This document shows positions 1 through 5,255 of a stretch of DNA of 9,375 bases, one piece after another (position 1 is the first letter of the stretch; every line of letters begins with the position of its first letter). A model generated the notes under the pieces. The model was not told where the DNA came from and did not search any database. It saw only the letters and a list, made by a program, of their open reading frames with translations. The position numbers and the translations under genes were made by a program. The stretch is from Candidatus Magasanikiibacteriota bacterium (GTDB lineage Bacteria; Patescibacteriota; Patescibacteriia; Magasanikbacterales; UBA922), in contig QIHL01000034.1 in assembly GCA_003230965.1 (NCBI GenBank), forward strand, positions 1-9,375. Direction: 5' to 3'.

Positions 1-50
1 TGTAAATTTATAGAAGATGATTGCGGTGGTAAATGTGGAGGATTTTTCAT
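1..50 (-). CDS. Possible N-terminal fragment of an unknown protein, cut by the window edge
   Basis: On the minus strand an ATG at 50-48 opens a frame that runs to the window edge without a stop. It begins MKNPPHLPPQSSSINL, a proline- and serine-rich start of the kind seen on cytoplasmic tails of membrane proteins. It lies 54 nt after the stop of the membrane-protein gene at 105-893 and has the same direction, so it could be the next gene of that operon. No Shine-Dalgarno motif precedes it, as elsewhere in the window. Only 16 codons are visible, and the opposite strand is also open here (codons 1-84 ending in TAA, with three Cys). The call is therefore weak and no function can be given. Confidence 0.35.
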   Translation of the reverse strand, partial: MKNPPHLPPQSSSINL

Positions 51-104
51 AAAAATTTTTAATCCATTTATTTTTAATATCTAATAAAATATGATAAACC
101 TCAT

Positions 105-893
105 TCAAACCCATTGAATCACACTGTATGTAAAATACAAAAATACAGTTATGCTTACGCCCAGATACCAAAGTTGCCTACGCCAGATAATACCACGTGG
201 ACTCATATCAAAACGGACATACAATTGTATCGTATACCACAACCACGTCGCCAGAAATGCAGAGACAGTGTATCCAAACGGCAATAGACTAATCATCCAC
301 AACAATTCAAGCATTACCAAAGCAATCAGAGCGAGCCAAAATAAATATGTTTTTGGTGCCAAAGGTAAATAAACATGCCACACGATGTAACAAGTTGCCG
401 AATAGCCCAGAGCATCAGCTATCAGCCACACCCAACTTGATACATTTGGAAAAAAGAGTATTGCTGCAAAAAAGAAAGTAGAGAGTGCATACATGTTCCA
501 CACCCAGATCATCAACGCGATACGACGTACTGGTTTTTCAGTTTGCGTCATCTGTCCTGTATATACACGTGTCGGCATGTCAAGAATACTGGCAGTAATC
601 AATCCATATAGTGCATAGAGGAACCATTTCAATTGTGGCATTTCTGTGATACTCAACAAAAGTACTGAAGCTACAACAGATACTATCAGAGAAACTACTG
701 CTTGCCACTGATAATGGTCACCCTGAATACGAATAGTTGTTTTTTGTATAAAAAGAAGTAGCGCAAGATATACAATGAGTGCAGTAAAAAATACAGTAAT
801 GGTAGGAAAAGAAATAATGGTTATCAAAAGTGCAATATGAAGCAACCCGCCAATAATACTCAATGTGTGTAGAATAACTTTACGAAGTTTCAT
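105..893 (-). CDS. Uncharacterised polytopic membrane protein (262 aa)
   Basis: I do not recognise the family. The protein is almost entirely hydrophobic, with about nine likely membrane segments (roughly residues 8-28, 31-50, 63-82, 88-105, 125-148, 153-175, 182-204, 206-227 and 240-260). The longest polar connectors are around 51-62, 106-124 (rich in Thr, Gln and Arg) and 228-240 (with RFDMSPRG and WRRQ). There is no signal peptide apart from the first membrane segment and no catalytic motif that I can name. The ATG at 893 is only 6 nt after the stop of the upstream membrane gene (900-1433), so the two are almost certainly one transcript, probably translationally coupled. A weak GAGCGAG stretch just before the ATG is the closest thing to a ribosome binding site here. 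A transporter-like or envelope role is possible, but nothing in the sequence proves it. Confidence 0.8.
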   Translation of the reverse strand: MKLRKVILHTLSIIGGLLHIALLITIISFPTITVFFTALIVYLALLLFIQKTTIRIQGDHYQWQAVVSLIVSVVASVLLLSITEMPQLKWFLYALYGLITASILDMPTRVYTGQMTQTEKPVRRIALMIWVWNMYALSTFFFAAILFFPNVSSWVWLIADALGYSATCYIVWHVYLPLAPKTYLFWLALIALVMLELLWMISLLPFGYTVSAFLATWLWYTIQLYVRFDMSPRGIIWRRQLWYLGVSITVFLYFTYSVIQWV

Positions 894-899
894 ACTCGC

Positions 900-1433
900 T
901 CAACCTGTATGACCTGTCGTTTTTGTCAACAACGACTGAATCAAATTATCCAATTTACCAATCATCTGATTTGGTGCTATATTACTGTGGACAATATGCT
1001 CCATTTGTAAAAAAGCAGACAAATGTGATGCGCGCATATTTCTAGGCACAGCAACTGAAAGCATGGTGTGTTCAATAGTCTGGACAAGATTTGTTGGCGT
1101 TGGATTGGATAAAGCATCTATCTGTAAACGCAATGCGATAAGTTTATTGTGATAGATTTGCCGAATAGCTGTTGACGTTTGAACTGTGCGTTGTTTTATA
1201 CCTACTTCACTTGTACTGGCTGTTGACGTTTGAACTGTGTGTTGTTTTACATTTACTTCACTCGTATGTGTGTTACGAAAAAATAAAAAAATCAATAACG
1301 CACTTACCACAACAATAAAAATAGTAATAAAACTAAAAACAATAAATGTCCAATGAGATTGTTTTCTTTTTTGCCAAAACATCAGTAAAAAAATACTCAA
1401 CGCGGTTGCCACAGGAATGACAACTGTGCACAA
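900..1433 (-). CDS. Uncharacterised two-TM membrane protein with a tandem-duplicated linker (177 aa)
   Basis: The family is not recognised. Two hydrophobic segments (about residues 3-20 and 29-52) are joined by a basic turn, QKRKQSHW. A Thr/Ser/Val-rich linker (about 55-90) follows, then a mainly helical C-terminal domain (about 90-170) with no known motif. The linker holds a 17-residue tandem duplication, each copy containing KQxTVQTSTA. The start used here is TTG at 1433, because a stop lies two codons upstream and no ATG precedes the first membrane segment. The next in-frame Met (residue 18) would remove that segment. A TATAAT box at 1444-1449 puts transcription only a few bases before the TTG. 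It is the first gene of a two-gene operon with the membrane protein at 105-893 and is divergent from smpB. The C-terminal domain may act outside the membrane with its neighbour, which is inference only. Confidence 0.7.
   Translation of the reverse strand: MCTVVIPVATALSIFLLMFWQKRKQSHWTFIVFSFITIFIVVVSALLIFLFFRNTHTSEVNVKQHTVQTSTASTSEVGIKQRTVQTSTAIRQIYHNKLIALRLQIDALSNPTPTNLVQTIEHTMLSVAVPRNMRASHLSAFLQMEHIVHSNIAPNQMIGKLDNLIQSLLTKTTGHTG
1168..1269. repeat. 51-bp tandem direct repeat, two copies, inside a coding region
   Basis: Copies at 1168-1218 and 1219-1269 both begin gctgttgacgtttgaactgt. They differ at about 8 of 51 positions, mostly transitions. The period is a multiple of three, so the frame is kept and the linker of the two-TM protein is lengthened by 17 residues. 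This is a recent-looking in-frame duplication. Confidence 0.9.
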
Positions 1434-1438
1434 ACTAT

Positions 1439-1449
1439 ATTATATTATA
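1439..1449 (-). promoter_or_regulatory. Putative -10 region for the membrane-protein operon
   Basis: Read on the minus strand, two overlapping TATAAT hexamers lie at 1449-1444 and 1444-1439. No good -35 hexamer is found at 16-18 nt. Transcription would start only 0-5 nt before the TTG start at 1433. Confidence 0.4.
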
Positions 1450-1499
1450 CATCATACCAACTATAACTACTTTTATCAATCCAGATTGCAAAATAATAA

Positions 1500-1528
1500 A
1501 TGACATACACTAGAATTTTTTGCATAAT
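1500..1528 (+). promoter_or_regulatory. Putative sigma70-type promoter of smpB
   Basis: The hexamer atgaca (1500-1505, 5/6 match to TTGACA) is followed after exactly 17 nt by cataat (1523-1528, 5/6 match to TATAAT). The predicted transcript starts near 1535, about 20 nt before the smpB ATG. It is divergent from the membrane-protein operon. Confidence 0.6.
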
Positions 1529-1555
1529 ATGGTAAACTAGTAAATATAGTATAAC

Positions 1556-2002
1556 ATGATTTACGCAAAAAATAAAAAGGCTAGATTTGAATATGAAATT
1601 CTCGAGACAATGGAGGCTGGTTTAGTATTGACAGGACCAGAAGTCAAAGCAATTCGTGCAGGACAGGTCAAGCTCACAAGCGGATTTGTTACTTTTCATG
1701 GTGAAATACCATTGCTCACAAACGCACATATTTCAAAATACAAATATGCAACTATCATAGACTATGAAACAGAACGTAGTAGAAAATTATTATTAAAAAA
1801 GAAAGAAATCAATTATTTGAAAGGAAAAAGTCAAGAACATGGCTTGACAATCATACCTCTTTCCATCTATACTAAAGGTCGCCATATTAAACTGGAAATC
1901 GGTATCGCTCGTGGAAAAAAACTATACGATAAACGTCGTACAATTAAAAAACGAGAAGTTGACCGACAAATACGGCGAGCCCTTAAAGAACAGGGGGGAT
2001 GA
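1556..2002 (+). CDS. smpB: SsrA-binding protein SmpB
   Basis: SmpB binds the tRNA-like domain of tmRNA and escorts it to ribosomes stalled on messages without a stop codon (trans-translation, cytoplasm). The 148 residues match the usual family length. Visible hallmarks are the N-terminal NKKARFEYEILETMEAG, then GLVLTGPEVKAIRAGQVKL with the conserved TGxEVKxxR core (about 25-38). After that come NAHISKYKYA, the second-half RHIKLEIGIARGKKLYDKR, and a basic tail from IKKRE onward that in the family enters the decoding centre. The ATG at 1556 is the only sensible start, and no Shine-Dalgarno motif precedes it. The gene lies directly before the tmRNA gene, and its last two Gly codons and TGA stop are also the first nucleotides of that RNA. 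Partner genes are therefore physically fused, which should keep their expression linked. Confidence 0.97.
   Translation: MIYAKNKKARFEYEILETMEAGLVLTGPEVKAIRAGQVKLTSGFVTFHGEIPLLTNAHISKYKYATIIDYETERSRKLLLKKKEINYLKGKSQEHGLTIIPLSIYTKGRHIKLEIGIARGKKLYDKRRTIKKREVDRQIRRALKEQGG
1959..1988 (+). promoter_or_regulatory. Weak candidate internal promoter for tmRNA
   Basis: Within the smpB 3' end, ttgacc (1959-1964, 5/6) is followed at 17-18 nt by cttaaa/ttaaag (1982-1988, only 3/6). The position would place the start site close to 1995, the deduced 5' end of the tmRNA. The poor -10 makes this only a possibility. Read-through from smpB plus 5' processing is the alternative. Confidence 0.25.
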
Positions 2003-2392
2003 CAGGATTCGATAAATGGATCTTGTGTTGCCTTCATATCATGCCGAGGCCGTCTGATCCTCGCAAATCACTCAGTCACTTGACAACTGCAAATATTGTC
2101 ACGCGAGTGAAGAGCACAATTGCACGCGCATTTGCTGTTCCGACATTCGCTCCTGTTGTTGCCTAAAAGGCCGACAACCATCGCCTCCGAGATACTCAAT
2201 ATCGGTCAGGTGGTGTCAACTTATTGAGTGTAGACGGCTCATGTTTCCTGACATTGCCCGTTGAAAGTTTTTCAGGATTAGTTTGTTGCCTTTTGTTACT
2301 TTCCAAGCATCAAATGAAATACCAAAGTGACTTTGCATGGACAATATGGTCGTGGCCCCATTTACACCCGGGTTCAATTCCCGGCATCTCCA
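1995..2392 (+). ncRNA. ssrA: Transfer-messenger RNA (tmRNA)
   Basis: tmRNA rescues stalled ribosomes and adds a degradation tag to the unfinished protein. The tRNA-like domain is complete. Acceptor arm GGGGATG (1995-2001) pairs with CATCTCC (2385-2391, one G-U), and A2392 is the discriminator. The T arm is CCGGG/CCCGG around TTCAATT (2368-2384), and the signature GGATTCGA follows the 5' arm. Helix 2 is AAATGG (2014-2019) with CCATTT (2358-2363). Pseudoknot 1 is CGAGG/CCTCG (2045-2049 and 2059-2063) with CTGA/TCAG. After the tag come further pseudoknots, including ACTCAAT pairing with ATTGAGT 3' of it. The tag frame starts at GCA 2089 and its TAA (2164-2166) lies in a hairpin loop. CCA is not encoded (CAA follows). 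Eight bases overlap smpB, and infC starts 24 nt downstream. Confidence 0.96.
2089..2166 (+). other. tmRNA-encoded proteolysis tag reading frame (25 codons)
   Basis: The resume codon is GCA, preceded by pseudoknot 1 and followed by AAT as in many tmRNAs. The tag starts ANIVTRVKST and ends FAVPTFAPVVA before TAA. The small hydrophobic C-terminus ending in Ala is what tail-recognising proteases of the family read. The tag is longer than the roughly 10 codons of E. coli, carries Arg and Lys, and has two prolines near its end. Confidence 0.85.
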
Positions 2393-2415
2393 CAAAATTA
2401 TACACAGTCTATACT

Positions 2416-2964
2416 ATGAGAAGATCACGAAAAAAACGTCCACAAAAACCACTTATACCTCACTTTGCAGTCAATCAAAGTATTAAGGCGGATAAATTAC
2501 GCGTGCTTGATGATGTTGGAGAAAATATTGGTGTTCTGTCACGCGAAGATGCGCTAAAACTTGCTGAAGAACGTGAACTTGATTTGGTTGAAATTAACCC
2601 AAAAGCTGATCCACCTGTAGCCAAACTAGTTGAATTTACAAACTTCAAATATCAAAAAGAAAAAGAAGCAAAAAAACAAAAACTCAATAGCCATGTGAGC
2701 GAAACTAAAGGTATACGCCTTACTATGTCTATTGGACAACATGACCTAGAAATTCGTCAGATACAAGCAGAAAAATTTCTAAATAGGGGTGATAAGGTAA
2801 AAATTGAAATGATATTACGTGGACGCGAAAAAGGGAAGGTACCACTTGGTATTCAATTAGCTAATAAATTCATTACCATGATTAGCGAAACTACGAACGT
2901 CAAAATTGAACAAGAAACAAGTTATCAAGGCGGAAAAGTTACAGCTATTATTACTAAAAAATAA
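2416..2964 (+). CDS. infC: Translation initiation factor IF-3
   Basis: IF-3 binds the 30S subunit, keeps it apart from 50S and checks start codon and initiator tRNA pairing. With the ATG at 2416 the protein has 182 residues, the normal size. The N-domain (about 16-82) contains VNQSIKADKLRVLDDVGENIGVLS-type sequence, DLVEINPKADPPVAKLVEF and NFKYQKEK. A lysine-rich linker (81-98) leads to the C-domain with KGIRLTMSIGQHDLEIRQ and the GDKVKIEMILRGREK block. The frame stays open upstream to 2224, but that stretch is tmRNA, so the extension is not coding. The start is a plain ATG rather than the AUU used for autoregulation in enterobacteria, and no Shine-Dalgarno motif is present. Its message may come from the smpB/ssrA transcript by processing at the tmRNA 3' end. 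rpmI and rplT follow, the classical operon order. Confidence 0.96.
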   Translation: MRRSRKKRPQKPLIPHFAVNQSIKADKLRVLDDVGENIGVLSREDALKLAEERELDLVEINPKADPPVAKLVEFTNFKYQKEKEAKKQKLNSHVSETKGIRLTMSIGQHDLEIRQIQAEKFLNRGDKVKIEMILRGREKGKVPLGIQLANKFITMISETTNVKIEQETSYQGGKVTAIITKK

Positions 2965-2990
2965 TTATTTATAATACACAAGTGAAGGTC

Positions 2991-3019
2991 TTGACGTTTT
3001 ACCAAATATCAGGTATACT
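2991..3019 (+). promoter_or_regulatory. Strong sigma70-type promoter in front of rpmI
   Basis: TTGACG (2991-2996) and TATACT (3014-3019) are 17 nt apart, each a 5/6 match to consensus. The predicted start near 3026 gives an 18-nt leader before the rpmI ATG. It would let the two ribosomal proteins be made independently of infC. Confidence 0.75.
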
Positions 3020-3043
3020 CTAGGTCACTTGAATAGATTCCTT

Positions 3044-3256
3044 ATGCCAAAAATGAAAACCAAGAAAGCTATTGCCAAACGTTTTCGTGTCAAGAAGAGT
3101 AAAAAAGGTACGAAAGTAATCAAACGCTCAGAAGGTCAAGATCACTTTAATGCTCGTCAGACAGGAAAAACTAAACGCAATAAGCGTTCAGATAGCAAAA
3201 TGACTAATAGCAAAATAAAACAGACTATTATTCGAGCTATCAAACCAAGTCTCTAA
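3044..3256 (+). CDS. rpmI: 50S ribosomal protein bL35
   Basis: This is a small basic protein of the large ribosomal subunit. Starting at ATG 3044 it has 70 residues and opens with the family signature MPKMKTKKAIAKRFRVK, followed by the usual KRSEGQDHFNARQTGKTKRNKR block. A TTG at 3029 would add five residues that the family does not have, so it is rejected as start. The downstream half is slightly extended and basic. It sits 79 nt after infC, with its own promoter in the gap, and 27 nt before rplT. No Shine-Dalgarno motif is visible. The leader to rpmI is far too short to hold a classical L20-binding autoregulatory structure, so control by bL20 as known in other bacteria is not supported here. 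Confidence 0.96.
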   Translation: MPKMKTKKAIAKRFRVKKSKKGTKVIKRSEGQDHFNARQTGKTKRNKRSDSKMTNSKIKQTIIRAIKPSL

Positions 3257-3283
3257 TCCATTACTATCTAGTTATCTTATTAT

Positions 3284-3628
3284 ATGCCACGAGTGAAACG
3301 AGGCGTTGGTCATGCCAAAAAACGCCGTAGCCTCATGAAACGGGTCAAGGGATTCCGCGGAAGCCTGAAGAACCATCAAAAAATTTCAAAGACCGCAGAT
3401 ACCCATGCTGGTATGCATGCCTATCGTGATCGCAAAATAAAAAAACGTACTATGCGACAACTTTGGCAAATTCGCATCAATGCAGCAGTCCGTCCACTTG
3501 GTCTTTCTTACAGCGTCTTTACTGGTGCAATGAAGCATAAAGAGGTTGGATTGAACCGTAAAGTCTTGTCTGAAATTGCCATGAAAAAACCAAAAATATT
3601 TGAAGATATTGTAAGCTTTGTTAAGTAA
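3284..3628 (+). CDS. rplT: 50S ribosomal protein bL20
   Basis: bL20 binds 23S rRNA directly and is needed early in assembly of the large subunit. The 114 residues are full length. They begin MPRVKRGVGHAKKRRSLMKR, continue with the long basic helix GFRGSLKNHQKISKTA, then AYRDRKIKKRTMRQLWQIRINAAVRPLGLSYS. The globular part contains FTGAMKHKEVGLNRKVLSEIA. The leader between rpmI and rplT is 27 nt of AT-rich sequence without a Shine-Dalgarno motif. The gene is the last of the infC-rpmI-rplT unit, and a strong hairpin follows within 60 nt. Confidence 0.97.
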   Translation: MPRVKRGVGHAKKRRSLMKRVKGFRGSLKNHQKISKTADTHAGMHAYRDRKIKKRTMRQLWQIRINAAVRPLGLSYSVFTGAMKHKEVGLNRKVLSEIAMKKPKIFEDIVSFVK

Positions 3629-3636
3629 ATTCATTC

Positions 3637-3671
3637 TGTAGTACTTAACAAGAACAGCTGGGCATACTACA
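3637..3671 (+). other. Hairpin with a possible pseudoknot, just after rplT
   Basis: TGTAGTA (3637-3643) is a perfect complement of TACTACA (3665-3671), enclosing a 21-nt loop. In that loop ACAAGAA (3648-3654) could pair with TTCTTGT (3769-3775) beyond the long terminator stem, which would wrap the whole region as a pseudoknot. Each helix has 7 bp and chance cannot be excluded. Confidence 0.4.
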
Positions 3672-3682
3672 ATCAAATACTC

Positions 3683-3770
3683 AAGAGATCCGCCATGTGT
3701 TTGGCGAAGGTGGAGTGCCCCCTCCTTCACTCCTATACCGACGCCGAACACATGATGGATCTTTTTGTTT
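3683..3770 (+). terminator. Very long-stemmed terminator-like hairpin after rplT
   Basis: Arms 3686-3706 and 3742-3762 pair over 21 positions with two G-U pairs and one mismatch. The pairs can extend outward through AAG/CTT-type bases. The outer arm is followed by TTTTTGTTT. A second hairpin, GGAGTG (3712-3717) with CACTCC (3728-3733), sits inside the loop. The U-tract on the plus strand fits termination of the rplT transcript. The stem is much longer than a normal intrinsic terminator, so it may also be a stable 3' end, an RNase target or a small RNA. Confidence 0.7.
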
Positions 3771-3784
3771 CTTGTAAACAATAA

Positions 3785-3813
3785 TTGACATTCAAAAGTA
3801 ACTATAGTATTAT
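3785..3813 (+). promoter_or_regulatory. Strong sigma70-type promoter for the small basic gene and tRNA-Asp
   Basis: A perfect TTGACA (3785-3790) and TATTAT (3808-3813, 5/6) are separated by 17 nt. Transcription would start near 3820, 33 nt before the ATG at 3853. It is one of the best promoter matches in the window. Confidence 0.8.
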
Positions 3814-3852
3814 AGTTGCGCTCACAAAACTTTTTAAGTAAGTATCAATACT

Positions 3853-4002
3853 ATGGGTAAACGAAAAAAATATTTTGGCATTGAACAAAAAAAACGCGTA
3901 GTTGCACGTAAAAAGCGAAGTGTAGCGTCACTCAAGCGTGAAAAAAAAGGCCCAAGTGAAGGAGCAAAACTTCATGCAAAAATGACTGGAACAAAAGTAT
4001 AA
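3853..4002 (+). CDS. Very basic 49-residue protein, unknown, possibly ribosome- or RNA-associated
   Basis: I do not recognise this protein. It starts MGKRKKYFGIEQKKRVVARK and ends HAKMTGTKV. Around a third of its residues are Lys or Arg, with few acidic residues, no Cys and no hydrophobic segment. Composition and size resemble small ribosomal proteins, but it does not match bL34, bL36, bL33 or bS21 by eye. It has a dedicated near-consensus promoter at 3785-3813, lies 224 nt after rplT and 27 nt before tRNA-Asp, and probably shares a transcript with that tRNA. No Shine-Dalgarno motif precedes the ATG. Its place in a translation cluster suggests a ribosome-linked or nucleic-acid-binding role, by inference only. 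The clean start, the TAA end and the promoter argue that it is real. Confidence 0.75.
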   Translation: MGKRKKYFGIEQKKRVVARKKRSVASLKREKKGPSEGAKLHAKMTGTKV

Positions 4003-4024
4003 CGTAATAATAATACTTATTACG
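4003..4024 (+). other. AT-rich perfect hairpin between the small gene and tRNA-Asp
   Basis: CGTAATAA (4003-4010) pairs perfectly with TTATTACG (4017-4024) around the loop TAATAC. It begins directly after the stop codon and ends 5 nt before the tRNA. No U-tract follows, so it may be a processing or 3'-end-stabilising element rather than a terminator. Confidence 0.5.
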
Positions 4025-4029
4025 ATCTT

Positions 4030-4103
4030 GGACCGGTAGTTCAACTGGTTAGAGCACCGCCCTGTCACGGCGGAAGTTGCGGGTTCGACTCCCGTCCGGT
4101 CCG
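4030..4103 (+). tRNA. tRNA-Asp (anticodon GTC)
   Basis: A full cloverleaf is visible. Acceptor GGACCGG (4030-4036) pairs with CCGGTCC (4096-4102) and G4103 is the discriminator, as expected for Asp. The anticodon arm is CCGCC-CTGTCAC-GGCGG, with GTC in the centre. The T arm is GCGGG-TTCGACT-CCCGT. CCA is not encoded (CAA follows) and must be added enzymatically. Confidence 0.97.
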
Positions 4104-4110
4104 CAAAATG

Positions 4111-4135
4111 AAAAGAGCCTACTGGTTCTTTTTTT
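4111..4135 (+). terminator. Intrinsic terminator after tRNA-Asp
   Basis: AAAAGAGCC (4111-4119) pairs with GGTTCTTTT (4124-4132) over a TACT loop, with one G-U pair, and T continues to 4135. It ends the tRNA transcript. The A-tract on the left arm could also make it act for the convergent gene that stops at 4143. Confidence 0.85.
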
Positions 4136-4142
4136 GTATTTT

Positions 4143-5255
4143 CTACACTAACAAAACTTTTGTAACCCGATGACTAACTTGTTGCAATACCCACCCAATA
4201 CCTACGAACAATACAATATACATACTTAACGCTAGCCAAGCTGGCATAAAACGAAAAAATATATCATACCGATACATCAGTGGCCAGTGAAACAAATAGA
4301 TTTCATACGAATAAACTCCAATAAACTCAAATAAAGATATACGAAATGGTTGAATAAGAATAAATATAATCAATGCACACAAAATAATAGTACTCGTGAG
4401 CATTTCCATCCACATACCGTGTCCAATTCCAGAATGAATACCAAAGTAGACCACAATAAAAGCAGAAATAACTAGACAAACCCAACGCAAAATGTACTCT
4501 AGTATCTTATGTTTTTGCATATATACATGAATCTTTATCCACTGACTGGATACACGATGAGCATTTAATACTACTCCAGCTACTGCCACGCCCAGAGGAA
4601 AAGCCATTATATGCACTCCATACAAATATATTACGCCTTGAAAAAACGCAGGAGAAAAATATACCAAAAGATAACCAAGTATAAATAAAATTACTGCAGA
4701 TACAAAAGGATATTTTTTCCAAAAAACAAATGGAAAAACGATATAGTACATTAAAATGAAAGTGATAAACCACAACGGCGAATCAATGTTTGTATATAAA
4801 TCCGCATGTTGAAAAATACCAAGAAAACTGCTAATAGCTTCCCACAGTGGATACAGACGATGCAACAAAAGTGCGTCGGCAGACAACAATACAATCAGTG
4901 CAATCCATAATGGGATATACAGCCTGATCATGCGACGCAGATAAAATGCAATAGGGTTCAACCGATGCTTTGCCTGCGACAATGCAAGACCATAACCTGA
5001 GACAAACAAAAATAAATCAACACCAATACCTGCAAAAATTGATAACGGGAAAAGAAATCGTGTATCAGTAGAAAGATAATAGCCAATGTGTGCAAAAATG
5101 ACGAAAAGAATAGCTAAACCTTTTAATTCATTTGTACGCGAGATTGGAAAAAAATTATAATCTTTCCGTTTTCGTATTGAAATTAAAATACCAATTATCA
5201 GCAGAATAGAAAAAATAACTGTCTGTGTAACAGGATTATTTACGGAAATTGTCAT
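4143..5255 (-). CDS. Membrane acyltransferase, acyltransferase-3 family (OafA/YrhL type)
   Basis: Members of this family move acyl groups, commonly acetyl, across the membrane onto sugars of surface polysaccharides or peptidoglycan. With ATG 5255 the protein has 370 residues and about ten membrane segments. Recognisable family blocks are RTNELKGLAILFVIFAHIGYY with the conserved His (about residue 56), then GVDLFLFVSGYGLALS (78-93), then YLRRMIRLYIPLW (105-117). Further on are DSPLWFITFILMYYIVFPF and, near the end, GVYSYEIYLFHWPLM. A GTG at 5309 would add 18 residues but would overlap the upstream gene by 74 nt. ATG 5255 leaves a 20-nt overlap with the SGNH-hydrolase gene and removes no family block. 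The overlap implies coupled translation. In related enzymes an SGNH domain is fused to this domain, so the pair likely acts together. Confidence 0.92.
   Translation of the reverse strand: MTISVNNPVTQTVIFSILLIIGILISIRKRKDYNFFPISRTNELKGLAILFVIFAHIGYYLSTDTRFLFPLSIFAGIGVDLFLFVSGYGLALSQAKHRLNPIAFYLRRMIRLYIPLWIALIVLLSADALLLHRLYPLWEAISSFLGIFQHADLYTNIDSPLWFITFILMYYIVFPFVFWKKYPFVSAVILFILGYLLVYFSPAFFQGVIYLYGVHIMAFPLGVAVAGVVLNAHRVSSQWIKIHVYMQKHKILEYILRWVCLVISAFIVVYFGIHSGIGHGMWMEMLTSTIILCALIIFILIQPFRISLFEFIGVYSYEIYLFHWPLMYRYDIFFRFMPAWLALSMYIVLFVGIGWVLQQVSHRVTKVLLV

Noticed and set aside
1..84. Plus-strand open frame of 27 codons ending in TAA, with three Cys
   Set aside because: It could be the tail of a gene entering from the left, but 27 codons are too few. 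The minus-strand start at 50 fits the direction of the neighbouring genes better.
151..372. 73-codon plus-strand frame inside the nine-TM membrane protein gene
   Set aside because: It is antisense to the longer, consistently hydrophobic frame that is coupled to the upstream gene.
2224..2415. 64-codon upstream extension of infC
   Set aside because: The stretch is the 3' half of tmRNA and its translation has no resemblance to IF-3. The family start fits ATG 2416.
3386..3781. 131-codon antisense frame over rplT and its terminator
   Set aside because: It is antisense to a certain ribosomal protein gene and to the long hairpin, has no promoter, and its translation looks like random sequence.
4520..4550. 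A near match to the DnaA box (TTATCCACT)
   Set aside because: It has one mismatch and lies inside the acyltransferase coding sequence, so it is most likely chance.
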